Source of the DNA: Tachypleus tridentatus
Taxonomy: Eukaryota > Arthropoda > Merostomata > Xiphosura > Limulidae
Assembly: GCF_004210375.1 (NCBI RefSeq)
Contig: NC_134830.1
Span: 62,491,576 to 62,555,575 of the forward strand
Reading direction: 5' to 3'
Length of the DNA: 64,000 bases
Below are positions 36,005-47,359 of this stretch, one piece after another; the stretch's first letter is position 1, and each line of letters begins with the position of its first letter. Under the pieces are notes generated by a model. That model was not told where the DNA came from. It did no database searches and saw only the letters and a program-made list of their open reading frames with translations. Both the position numbers and the translations under genes were made by a program.

Positions 36005-36806
36005 AAATGTTTAGAATTTCTTGATAAATTTCTAGGTCTTCAGTTTTGTAACATGAATACCTCGACTTCAGTTTTCTTTTGTGTTCGAATTTTCATTTTC
36101 CAATGATGAAGCGTTTTCTCGTTACAGTTATATTTTCTCTTAATGTTGCAAAATTTAGTTCGTTTTCCACACATTCAGTGCCACCATCTCAGCGCACTGT
36201 ATTTCATAGACTTCACTATACTGCCCTCTTTTGGAAAAATATAGAAATGCATTTAGACAAACAATTGCGCAACTATTTCAAACTGAAAGCATCTGTCGAA
36301 AACTGCAGTTGAATTATATGAATTTTTTTTAAATATTTTGTTAAGTGCTACAATTTATCTCGGATGAGCCTCAGATTTATTATCTTACGTACGTTACTTA
36401 GTATAATTTCAAATAGCCGGAAAATTTAATTTAGAAGTTAATCGAATGTTGATATGTATTAAACTTATAATATTTGCCAACAATATTGATACAAACAACA
36501 ATCTTTATTGACAAGAATATATTTTTATATACAAACAACAATGCATTTTTTAGTACCGGTTACTACAAATAATGATTAATATATATTTTTTTAAATGCAA
36601 ACTCACAAGCGATATTTAACCTGGTCTGGAACTAAATATTTTATCGATGGTCCAGGTCCGTGACGAGCGAATTAATTCTAAGATGATATTGCCACACTTT
36701 GCTTAAGCTAGCTAGCTGCATATTCTTGGCTGGCTTCACGCTGCTTACAAGTTGACATTTTACGCGTAGAAATACTAACGTCCGAAGTTAATTCTCTGAA
36801 GTTAAA
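36005..36806. other. intergenic; small unsupported frame at 36103-36312
   Basis: A 69-codon ATG frame (MMKRFLVTVIFSLN...) has a mildly hydrophobic start but no recognised domain or splice context. I leave it uncalled. Confidence 0.35.
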
Positions 36807-37013
36807 TGGTTTGTTTCTTTTCGATTTCGCGCAAAGCTACACTAGCGCTACCCGTCCCTAATTTAGCAGTGTAAGACTAGAGTGAAGGCAGCTAGTCATC
36901 GCCACCCACCGCCAACTCTTGGGCTACTCTTTTACCAACAAATAGTGGGATTGATCGTAAATTATAATGCCCCCCAGCTGAAAGGGCGAGCATGTTTGTT
37001 GTGACGGTGATAC
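36807..37013 (-). mobile_element. SINE-1, head truncated
   Basis: Reverse copy from tttcgatttcgcgcaaagct through the central segment to gagcatgtttgttgtgacgg. It lacks the tRNA-like head beyond that point. Confidence 0.85.
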
Positions 37014-37873
37014 GGTAAACAAAAAAAAGTATCTTGAACTATCAAGCTATGAAAGCTTGAAAATAAAAATTTTGTGGTATGGCTCAGCTTTGTAAAATTT
37101 TGATGTCATAATTATCAAATGATAGTAGTAACTTAGCCCAGTTGTTAATTGGTAATTAATTCTTATATAACTGAATACTTGTCACTACATAGGTTATTTT
37201 CCCCCCACGTTTCAACTGCTAATTTGTTGCCGTTTCAAGAAAATCCCGGGAATGACTGTTTACTGGGTTAATAATAGCCAGGAGTGGATTCTAGGTCTTC
37301 ATGATGGAAGTCTAGTGCGTTATCCATTTGACCTTGGAGGCTTGTAATGATTGATGTGGTTTACTTCCATCTTCTAACTTTTTTAGCATTACAAATCTTA
37401 TACATTCTAGAGATTAAGACGACTACCTTTAATGCTGTTACGGTAGTTTGAGTTGTAGTCAAGATATTTACCCGTATCTATGGATTTCCTCTAAACTCTT
37501 ATGTTTTATAATCTTGCCAAGGAATGAGATTTTTTGTCTTCTTGTATTTCAATTGTGATTTACATCGCGGGATGTTGTCTATCCAGGTGATTTACGAATT
37601 TTTAAATCTTATTTGTCGTATTAAGAATTTACCCATAGAAATTACATATTTCTCAATTGAATGGAAACACCCTGATTATTGGTTATAGTTAGCACAGTAT
37701 TTTGAACACTTGGAAAACGTTGAGCTTTAGTTGCTGGAATATCACCAGTGTTGTAGACTTGAAATAGAATCTTCGTGGTTATAACCATAATCCACTTGGA
37801 GGTAAGCAACTAGATAACAAGGATAAAGATGGTTCAGTGAAAAAATAAAGTACGTTGTCATTGGTCCTAAATA
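37014..37873. other. intergenic; tRNA-Arg-like relic on minus strand ~37254-37333
   Basis: The complement reads caaatggataacgcactaga, like an A box and D arm, and later acctagaatccactcctgg, a poor B box. It cannot fold as a proper tRNA and is most likely a relic. The rest shows no feature. Confidence 0.35.
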
Positions 37874-38112
37874 GTTTGTTTTGGAATTTCGCACAAAGCT
37901 ACTCGAGGGCTATCTGTGCTAGCCGTCCCTAATTTAGCAGTGTAAGACTAGAGGGAAGGCAGCTAGTCATCACCACCCACCACCAACTCTTGGGCTACTA
38001 TTTTACCAACGAAAAGTGGGATTGACCGTCACATTATAACGCCCCCACGGCTGGGAGGGCGAGCATGTTTGGCGCGACTCGGGCGCGAACCCGCGACCCT
38101 CAGATTACGAGT
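37874..38112 (-). mobile_element. SINE-1, alternative-head subfamily, truncated
   Basis: Reverse copy containing ggcgcgactcgggcgcgaac, the subfamily-specific segment also seen (in complement) at 22927-23191. It ends after gattacgagtc, before the A box. Confidence 0.87.
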
Positions 38113-39819
38113 CTAATAAAATTATTAGAGTCATAAAAATTGATAATGTTTCAAATGTTTTTTTTCTAATCTCAGTAAACAGAAATACTTAAATAGTTAA
38201 ACAAAATATAGAAAGGTAAATGTTTCATTATGTTAACCATTATGTTAACCAGACAAAATTAATATATTCCAGTGATAATCAATTAGTTAAAAGTATAACA
38301 TAACCAAGTATGGCATAAAAATAAGGTAATTGGTATTTATGATTTAAGTTACAAATTACTTGAAATCAGATCCGCAACAGAGAAGGTTCTTTGCATTCTC
38401 GTGTAAAATGTTAAGAGACAACATCATAACCAGACCAAAAAAAATACATACTTCTGGAGGTAGATTAACAAAACTGAGATGCTTGTAAGCTCTCTAGGAA
38501 ATAATATTGATATGTTTCAAGTATGATTTCAATGTTAGGCAAATATAAAGATGCTATCAATAAGAATAGATGTGAGTCTTAGAAGAGAACACTGACGTGA
38601 AAGAAACTCAGCAACGAGGATGAGTTTATTCAACTTTACATACCATTTATACGATTGTATCAATCACGCTAATTTTCACATGTAGTACTGAGTATATAAT
38701 GCTGTTTGTAGTTTTTACTTTTTAACTAGGAGATTTAAAATTTCACATTAATTATATTTCAACAATAATTACGCTTATCTCTTGTTAGAATTTTATAAAC
38801 AAAGGTCCGTATTTAAAAAAAAAATCTTATCAATGACCTCAAAACATTGACCTTATGGTACGAGCAAAACAATAATAATACTAGTGGTCTTTGATTCTTC
38901 CAGAAAAAAGTAATTTATTATAAGTTCATGGACTATAGAGTGCTATTCACATTTGATCTTAAATTTAATGGTTAACAACTTCTAAAGGATCTGCTGTAAA
39001 TTGTTTCAAAAGTTTCTTTTCAAGCAACAATAAACTATTCTTCAAAGTAATAAAAATACAAGCTCACATCATACGTGAAATTCCATACTATGATTAATTA
39101 TGAACTGTGTAGAAACATTTCAGTCATTGAAATCACATCACTGTCGCAACTCGAGAAGTTATTTGGTGGAGCTACTTACAAAGATGAAAGATGATTTGGC
39201 TTGTATTTTGTTACCATAACTCCCGATAATATTTTCGTTTCAAACTGCTATAATTTATTAATTTAACTTAACTTCCCAGTTTATGTACCGCTGTATATGC
39301 AGTTCTATATAACTTTGAGCTGGTCAGCTGATAAAAAGTGTAAACAAGTTTGATGGCCCAACATATTTTATAAAGATAGACAAAAGGAAAAGAATAAACC
39401 CTTAGTTTCTGTTATTAAAAAAGATCAACAAATCCTATTTTATGAGTTCAGCTGTTAACCTTAATTTAAATCTTTTCACATAAATGATTGGACTATTTAA
39501 ATACATATTACTTTCTTGACTTCATTTAGTTTAAAATGTTTTCACCTTTCATTATATCAAAAAATAATTTTAAAAGTTATTATAATCATAGTAAACCTTG
39601 TGCTTGTAACTAAACACTTTTTAGCTAAAATAAACTAAAATAAAGTGCATATTTTAATGCAAAGTTAATAGGATAATATTGGGTAGTTTTTTTTACTAGG
39701 AAAACTCAACATTGAGGCACTATAACTTTAATCAAAAACATGATGTTTCTTAAGAAGAAAAGCTTAGAACACCTAGGAAGTTCCACGAATGTGACGTAAA
39801 TCACACAGTTGTGAAGCGA
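38113..39819. other. intergenic, no gene seen
   Basis: AT-rich unique sequence. No coding frame above noise. Confidence 0.45.
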
Positions 39820-40090
39820 GGTCCGATGTGGCCAGGTAGTTAAGGCACTCGACTAGTAATCCGATGGTCCAGAGTTCGAATCCCCACCACACCAAACATG
39901 CCCGCCCTTTCAGCCATAGGGGCATTATATGTGACAGTCAATCCCACTATTCGTTGATAAAAGAGTAGCCCAAGAGTTGACGGTTGGTGGTGATGACTAG
40001 CTGCCTTCCTCTAGTTTTACACTGCTAAATTAGGGACGGCTTGCGCAGATAGCTTTTCAGTAGCTTTGCACGAAAATTCAAAACAAAGAA
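39820..40090 (+). mobile_element. SINE-1, full length, with TSD
   Basis: Complete copy (gatgtggccaggtagttaag, B box gagttcgaatcc, AAAC tail). It is flanked by gttgtgaagcg (39808-39818) and gttgtgaaacg (40095-40105), identical at 10 of 11 positions. It is the last SINE-1 in the window. Confidence 0.92.
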
Positions 40091-40105
40091 ACTTGTTGTG
40101 AAACG

Positions 40106-41640
40106 TGTTGAGTTTTAAGATAGAGAGTTAGTGTTTTGTGATTAAAGTATTTTATGTGTTTGCTATTGTGCTTATGAAAATAATTTGCTTAGTTAAGTTT
40201 GTTTCAGGTTAATTAACGTTACTTGTAGTTGTAACGTTGGTATACACCAAGTTACGACAGTGTACAAGTGTTCCAGTATGTAAACACGTTAAAAGAAAAA
40301 AAAATGTTATAGTTACGTGGAATACACATAGTATTATTTTCACCAGATAATTGAAGAGAGACTGCCAACGAAACAACTATACTGAAACGATATTTATAAT
40401 TACACAGACTTATGTTTATTGTTTAAATTTGTGGTTAGTAATCTCTATGTTAGTAACGTATCTTTCCATAAGCCCCATGGTATCCCAGAACGCTATGTTA
40501 AATCTTCCTCCTTTAAGAATGGATTATTTCACTGTTAATGTAACGTAATAATTTATCATATTATTATTTTACTGTATAACTGCCCTCACACTGTTTACAT
40601 AATATGTGTGACATTACTAAAACAATTTTCATTGAACTACTTACTTGACATAAGTGTTGCCTCATGCGTATGATAAATTTACAAATTTAATTGGCGCAGT
40701 CATTTTAGCTTACATATTTCTGCGCCATCTACCTTCGTCTTTTCTGTTTAGACTGGTATGATAAATAGCCTAAATATTTTACTGTAATTAATGAAAATCA
40801 AATAAAACGATTATTAATCATCAGCCAACTTGGGCTTGCAAATATGATTTGGCTGGTGAAGTGATTAGTAAGTATGTTTTGTATTTTATTAGTTACAAAA
40901 TATTCGTGTGTTCATAATTAATTGCAGGGCAACCAATTTCAAACCCTAACTACTAAGCAGTGTTTCTTGCTTTCAGATTACTCATCAGTAGATAATGGTT
41001 ACACTCGTGAGTAGTAAGAAGGGCTCATGAGGACGAGTGGTTTGTATGAAACTATGCTAGTAACGGTCAAACTGCTTGTGAAGGCCGAAACATGAAAATT
41101 TGAGATTTGTAAGCGAGTTTTCAACACTTTTTACGTAACATGAAGCTTGCTTATAAATATATAAATATTTAATAGCTGACAACGTGTTATCCACTCATTG
41201 TAAGGGGGAAACAAGTGATGTCCGTCTGTTAAATCCAGTAACACTAACACTGAACGAGACTTGGTTATAAGTTAAATTATATTTATAAATTGTAATCACA
41301 TTATCAGTACTACTATTAGTAGTAGTATCATATTGTATTTTAAATTATTTTTCTTTTAATTCAAGTATTATAAGATATCTTAATAAACTAGAGCCACATT
41401 TAATTCAAAAGCTTGACACTGAACCATGGATGTATCTTGTATTCAATGGAAACATGGGACAATTTTTAAATTTTATGCTGATTTGATCTGATCATTGTGA
41501 AATATAACATAAATATAAAACATGATCAAGACCAACCACGAAGAAACAAATATTCAGCACCAGTGCAGTAATGTGTGTGTGTGTATATATATATATTTAA
41601 TCTCCATGTGTATCATGTGCGAACAAAGAGTTTAGCTTGT
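40106..41640. other. intergenic, no gene seen; GT/AT microsatellite 41571-41599
   Basis: CpG dinucleotides are still frequent here, then become rare from about 41.65 kb onwards. A (GT)n(AT)n run is the only repeat. No coding is supported. Confidence 0.45.
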
Positions 41641-41652
41641 TTACATTCAGAT

Positions 41653-43285
41653 TTTATTTTTGTAATAGAATTAGAAGCATTAACAGTTTTCAATAACAAA
41701 AAGCTACAGACAGTGAGATAGGGGAGGAGGTTTGGGCATCTTTTACTGACACTGAATTACAAATTTAACATGAATTCTCTGTAAGTGGAACAGTAGTATT
41801 AATGGGTGATCTTGAGAACTTAATAGTATTATTAATGACTGGTTTAACTTTTTCAACATATGCTCCCTTGTCTGAAATAGAAATATTGCTTTCTCTCTCT
41901 AGTTTTATGATAATCTCTGTCAGGTTTACTAATTTTGAAATATTTACTCCCAAAAGTATAGCAGTGTGGGACTGACAGGCTAATGATATTTGTATCAACT
42001 TTGATGTTACCAAATATTTCAGCACAATATACACCTTCTATGACTCGAATTTGTTTCTTATAATCATTGAAATTGAAGCAAACTTTAACCCTGTAGTTAA
42101 TTTTTTTCTATCTTTATAAGTGCATAACTGGATAGATTAGTAATGACTTTATTTATATTGGGTTTATTAAAGAAATTATTCATTCCATTGTTTTTTGACT
42201 TGTGTAATTTATTAAGATGCTCTAATCTACTCATGTAAATTTAACATGATTAGGTGATTTTTGGTAAAGCAAATTAACTGTGCAAAATCAACATAACACA
42301 CAATCCCATAATTTCTGGTAGAAAATTGGAAAGTTCTTTGTATAAAGACTTTTTAAAACTTTCCATACAAGATATTTCACTTGTCAGGAATTTGCAGTGT
42401 GTTTTTTGGTAGTCTGTAATGTTCTTATGTCTGATATTGGTTGTTTTAAAGTTAAGGAACTTTGGAAAAGGGTAAAAGTTTTCATAGTTTCACAGGAAAG
42501 AGATATAAGGTCTACATTTTCACTGTTTAACCCATGCTCTGTCTAACTTATAAAAAGTGCTAAGAGTTTAATTTAAAAATTGTGTTTTTTTAGACAATAG
42601 AAAGAATTTTGTGTTTAAGAAATATTTATAAAATTAAAGCTTTGGACACTAAATGAATAACAGACTGCATTTAGATGAAAGTAAAAGGTTGTAACTCGTT
42701 ATAAAAAGGATAACATAAAGGTCAATATTTAAGCAATTACACAAAATATAGTGAAAAGTCCTTGCAATTAAAAATATAATTACTTATAAGCAAGAGGTAC
42801 TTAGTGTATTTCTATTGCATATAACTTTTATCAGTTATATTAAATTATTGTCAAACATTTCATGGAAAGAAACCTGAAAATTATCCATAAAATATCTTGC
42901 CCTAAAATTTGAAAATGGAGACTTTTAAGATATGAGAAACAAACTAATAATTAAATGAATAAAAGCCTGAATATGAATGAAATATTTATTGTAATGACAA
43001 TACATTGAAGCTATATACATTATAAGAACACATCAGATTATTATACTTTTTGAATTGTATTTTATTTATTGTATATTTTCATATTCTTACATTTTCTTTT
43101 CTGTAAGTTTGAGTAACTGTTTCAATATTTTCACAATTCTTACTAACCACACAACCAATTACTTCTACCTTCTTACTGTGCTTTAAGTGGCACCAAGAAA
43201 ATCTATGAAGTATTTTGTCAATAAGTAATCTCTTATGTTTTACATTACATTGACAGAAAGCTTGAAAATATGGCTCTTCTAGCAT
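41653..43285 (-). pseudogene. unassigned minus-strand coding region, gene or decayed gene
   Basis: Several stretches on this strand read like protein but lie in shifting frames. At 43096-43285 an ATG-initiated segment contains KKVEVIGCVVSKN and ends at a good splice donor (gtaaga). At ~42290-42480 the reading includes LYKELSNFLPEIMGLC. At ~42120-42235 it includes RLEHLNKLHKSKN. At ~41990-42100 it includes YKKQIRVIEGVYCAEIFG, and at 41765-42000 it includes LVNLTEIIIKLERESN before a stop. An AATAAA on this strand (41653-41658) lies ~110 bases beyond that stop, and the CpG-poor domain starts at the same place. I could not build a continuous spliced frame or name a family. It may be a fast-evolving gene, a non-processed pseudogene, or chance. 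Confidence 0.35.
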
Positions 43286-44348
43286 TCATAATTTTTTTAA
43301 AAATACATTCGTTAAAATGTTTGCTGGCATATAGTGTTGTTTTTTTTGTGGGGAGGAACATTAACATGAAATTTATGTGAATATATCATTAACCTTAAAT
43401 TATATGTTTCACTAATATATAATTCCCCATAATTTATACATTCTAAAAGATATATTACATTCTTGGAATTGCAATTAAATTAGTCATTAATAAATGTATT
43501 TATTTATTGTTTTCATTATTTTCATATAACTTAAATGATGTATAACAGTTCTTTCTCTCACTGCTGAAGATACCTTGTTTAGAAGAATCCTGTTTAGGTT
43601 TATTTAGTAATTCATTCAAATTTTTAGGTTACCTTCTTGATTAAATACTTTTATGACTTTTGAATAAGTCTTTTAATTTAATTATTTTTTTTATCTACAA
43701 TATGTTTTAATTGTGTATTAACAAATGAAATATCAATGTTATCAACATGTAACATTATTACACATTATTAACCTACAGTCATTGTATTATGTCTGTTGGG
43801 TGTGTTTAGTATGACTTTAGATTATTTTTCACATGCATTAGATTTATTTAAAACAGTAAGGAGAGTTTTTCATAAAATGTACGGGGCAGTACTCTACATC
43901 TGTATAATAATTTGACAATAAGATGGTTTAAATGATAACTGAAGCACTTATTATTATTGAAGACTAGTTTTACAACAGTGTGGTTTGAAATGTAAATGTT
44001 TTACATTGTATGAAACATTAATTATTTTCTTTTGTTTTCAATTGTACTAATTATCATTACACTTCTTGATAAGATCCTCCTCTAGATATTTAATGTTTGA
44101 TATGTATAACATTAGTCATTTATCAAACAAGTGTTTCAAAAATTAGTTCAGGTTATAAAGAACAAAGAGTGTTGATAAATGTTTATTTTCTCCATGTGTG
44201 TGTGTGTGTAAATGTTATCATTGAAATCACTGCCTTGGAATTTTTATTGTTCATTATTTGTCAGCTAGTTGAAGAGACCTTTAGACAGTAGTATTTCTAA
44301 ATTTACTTATAATACTAAGAGCAGATTCAAAGACAATTCATACTTTTA
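43286..44348. other. CpG-poor intergenic DNA
   Basis: Very AT-rich, with almost no CpG and no repeat family recognised. No feature is supported. Confidence 0.45.
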
Positions 44349-45479
44349 TTTAGCAACCACATTTTGTAAGTGAATTTCATGTTTTTATAAGCTGTGCATT
44401 TTTGGTTTTTTTATTTATTAATATAGTACATGTAATTTAATGTATAACATTTAGGGAGGAAATGGGGCATTTGGTCCATCAATACTGTGATATCCACTAA
44501 ACCTAAAAAATTAAAGAAATGTCTCAAAACCAGCCATTAATTATAATTTTAAATATTTATAAAGCCTTCCCATAAACTCTATAATCAGCTATATCCATCA
44601 CATTTGAAGACAACCTTTTGCAAAGACCAACCATTCTGTTAAAAAAAAGTAAAATTATCTTAGCTAAAGATAACACCTACCCTGTTAAAATTCGTGTCCA
44701 ATTATTCCTATTGTTCTCACCTTTAAAATATGAAACAAAGTTATACATTAACACTGTCAGTTCACTTAACAAATATCTTAATCAGATCCTTATTGAGCAA
44801 GCTTTGTTTTTATCAAGAGTAAAGATTTTTCTTTAAATCCATTTTGAGAACATTTGTTGTTGGAATGTAAAAATTTTGGTGAAAGTAAATTCCTTTCTAA
44901 CTATACAAATACATCTATCCTTCAAATGACCTTTTTGGTTTTATACAATTTATTACCAATGTACTTCATATAGTATTGATAAACATTACATAATGTGTTT
45001 TTGTTTGGAACAACATTCAGAATAAGAGCTTACCAAAATTAGGTGAAATCACTTCTGTCAGTAATGTCAGTAATCATAACAGTAATTAGTTGCAATACTG
45101 TTGATATTTTATATCACTTTATTTGTGATTCATACTTTGTTAAGGATTCTGTATTCAACAAAGTAATAGACTTGCAAGCAATTTGTGTTTAAACAGTTGA
45201 TGGTTCCAAATGGATTTCATAATTAGTTCTAAGATAAGTTCATTTTAAACATTCCATTCTTAGTAATGAGATTCTGATTTCAGCAAATTTATTTTATATT
45301 AGTCTAGGAAATTAAGAATCTTTTTATTTTATTTGGTTATAGTGATAGTTCTGAACAAAGCACACATCCATTTAATTGCTACTAATAGGTAATCTGTTAT
45401 ATCATTTAAATTGTCTGGCACTGGTCAGAAATAAAATAGAACTTTTGACTAAAATTCAGCATACTAACTCAATCACAAA

Positions 45480-45920
45480 GTGAGATCAAAGCTTTGCTTG
45501 AGGTGATGAAACAATTAAATGAGGGTGAAGAAAAAAAGAGACAGAAAAATAGGGAAAAATTAGGAGAATGGGACAGAAAACAAAAGGAAGATCAAGAATA
45601 ATCTGAAAATTAAAAGATCAGGACCAAAGAAACCTAAAATTAGAAGATCCTCATCCATTTCTTGAATTTAGCTAGCCAGTTCAGTGAAAGGCATATCAAG
45701 CTCAGTTTGAAGTAATTTCCAAAGTGAACAGATGGGACAGTGAACAAATTATTATTTGTCTTGGTCTTTATTTAATAAGATCAGTTTTAACAACATTAAA
45801 TAATCTTGTACAGGAATCAGAATATTACGTTCTTGCATTCCTGAAGAATTTCATCTTTTTGGTTAGCTCTTCCAATCAGGAATACATGGTCCATCTATAT
45901 TCTTTTGGTTATGATCAATG
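45480..45920 (+). pseudogene. gag-like retroelement fragment
   Basis: One frame reads SEIKALLEVMKQLNEGEEKK followed by a charged coiled-coil-like run with in-frame stops. A second frame (about 45680-45920) has QFEVISKVNRWDSEQ, a hydrophobic LGLYLIRSVLTTLNNLVQ, and SEYYVLAFLKNF. This pattern (an aromatic and Trp early, then Leu-rich helices) resembles the capsid region of Ty3-type Gag proteins. No zinc knuckle, protease or LTR is visible. It sits in the insert that splits the left arm of the inverted duplication. The similarity is by eye only. Confidence 0.4.
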
Positions 45921-45990
45921 AAAGTGAACACATTGCGTGGATTAAATAAACAAAAAGCAGTTGTTGGGGAAATACAACTTTACACAAAGG

Positions 45991-46277
45991 AATATAATCC
46001 TCGTGACAGCTTTCCCTTGAGTGAATATAATAATCCTTGTGACAGCTTTCCCTTGAGTGAATATAATAATCCTCGTGACAGCTTTCCCTTGAGTGAATAT
46101 AATAATCCTTGTGACAGCTTTCCCTTGAGTGAATATAATAATCCTTGTGACAGCTTTCCCTTGAGTGAATATAATCCTCGTGACAGCTTTCCCTTGAGTG
46201 AATATAATCCTCGTGACAGCTTTCCCTTGAGTGAATATAATAATCCTCATGACAGCTTTCCCTTGAGTGAATATAAT
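45991..46277. repeat. minisatellite of 33/36 bp units, open on both strands
   Basis: Eight units of 36 or 33 bp with the core gacagctttcccttgagtga and flanks aatataat or aatataataat. Because both unit lengths are multiples of three, frames stay open on both strands. The + strand (ATG at 45918, 149 codons) repeats DSFPLSEYNNP and the minus strand (102 codons) repeats IIIFTQGKAVTR. Double-strand openness and the lack of any non-repeat domain argue that the frames are by-products of the array. Confidence 0.9.
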
Positions 46278-47359
46278 TTTATTTCATTATTTCTATCCTT
46301 GCTTCTGGCTGAAAGCTGTAACATCTATCGAGCACTAATACCCTGTATACCGACAGGTTCTGTGTGACATACCAGAGGGAAGTATCTGGAACACAGTAAA
46401 GATTAGCAAAAGACATTAGCCAAACTTGTGGAACATTTGGAAATATTTACCCAACTATCCTATTGAGATATTCCATGTTAAATGATTGGTTTGATGATAC
46501 AGACCAATATTTATGCCGTAAAAGACGAGTAAATAAAAATTAAGTAGAACCAGAGTAGAATTACATCTTTAAAAGAAGATTTCTATTTGGAATGAGAAAG
46601 GGACAAAGGCATCTAAAAATCAAGTTAGTAACTTTCTTAACACTGGGCAAGGCAAAAACTGCATAGACTTAGAATAAATGAAAATTAAAAAAAAAAAACG
46701 TTCATAGATTGAGAAGGTAGAAACTGCATGATGTGGTGTTACATGACATAGCTTAATTGTTTATGTACTAGTTATCACTTGGTGTTGTAAGTATAACATT
46801 TAAAGACAGAGCCTAGAAGTGTAAGTATGTACAATACGTAAATTTTTCAATTTTAGATACTTCATTTCAATACTTGAAAGTGTAAATTTGTGTTTGAAGT
46901 ATTCATAGTATCATAAAAAATTGTATGAAAATTTATGTATAAAGTATTGCTAAAAATGTTTTCAAATAAGGATCTGAACCTAACAAAGTGAAATGTATAT
47001 ATGATACATGTTTTAGCATTTTGTTTAAAGAAAGAGGAAAACTTGTATATTTATATTTGCATATATTTAATCTGCAGTGCAAATCAAATATACCTAGATT
47101 ATTTAAATATTTGAACTTATGAAACAAATCACTTAAAGGTATCGTTTCACATCAGAAATTTTGTTTAGTTATGTCTAAACAACTTATTAATACTAAGTTT
47201 TTCAAGAAATATGAAAACCTCTTTTGTTACACTTGTTGTTCTATAATTAACGATATATATTTTGTGCCAGTATGACTAGCAACTTATTCTTGATGAAATT
47301 AGCAGAAGTATTTTATAATTGATTACTTATGAAAAACAGCAAATATACTTTTTTTTTCA

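Larger units (their letters stand above)
44349..47359. repeat. inverted duplication, left arm (with 1.46 kb insert)
   Basis: Bases 44349-45020 and ~46481-47359 match, in reverse complement and in order, bases 50482-49830 and ~49829-48972. Long identical runs are broken by substitutions and small indels, for example around acatttagggaggaaatggg (44450-44469) and ctaggtatatttgatttgca in the right arm. Bases 45021-46480 have no counterpart in the other arm. The arms look like an old ~1.5 kb unit present in opposite orientations. Short frames inside them are not coding. Confidence 0.9.

Noticed and set aside
36103-36312. 69-codon ATG frame with a hydrophobic start as a small secreted peptide
   Set aside because: The signal core is weak, there is no cysteine pattern, homologue or splice context, and frames of this length are expected by chance.
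45918-46367. 149-codon repeat-containing protein gene
   Set aside because: The frame depends on the minisatellite's 33/36 bp units, the opposite strand is equally open, and no non-repeat domain is present.
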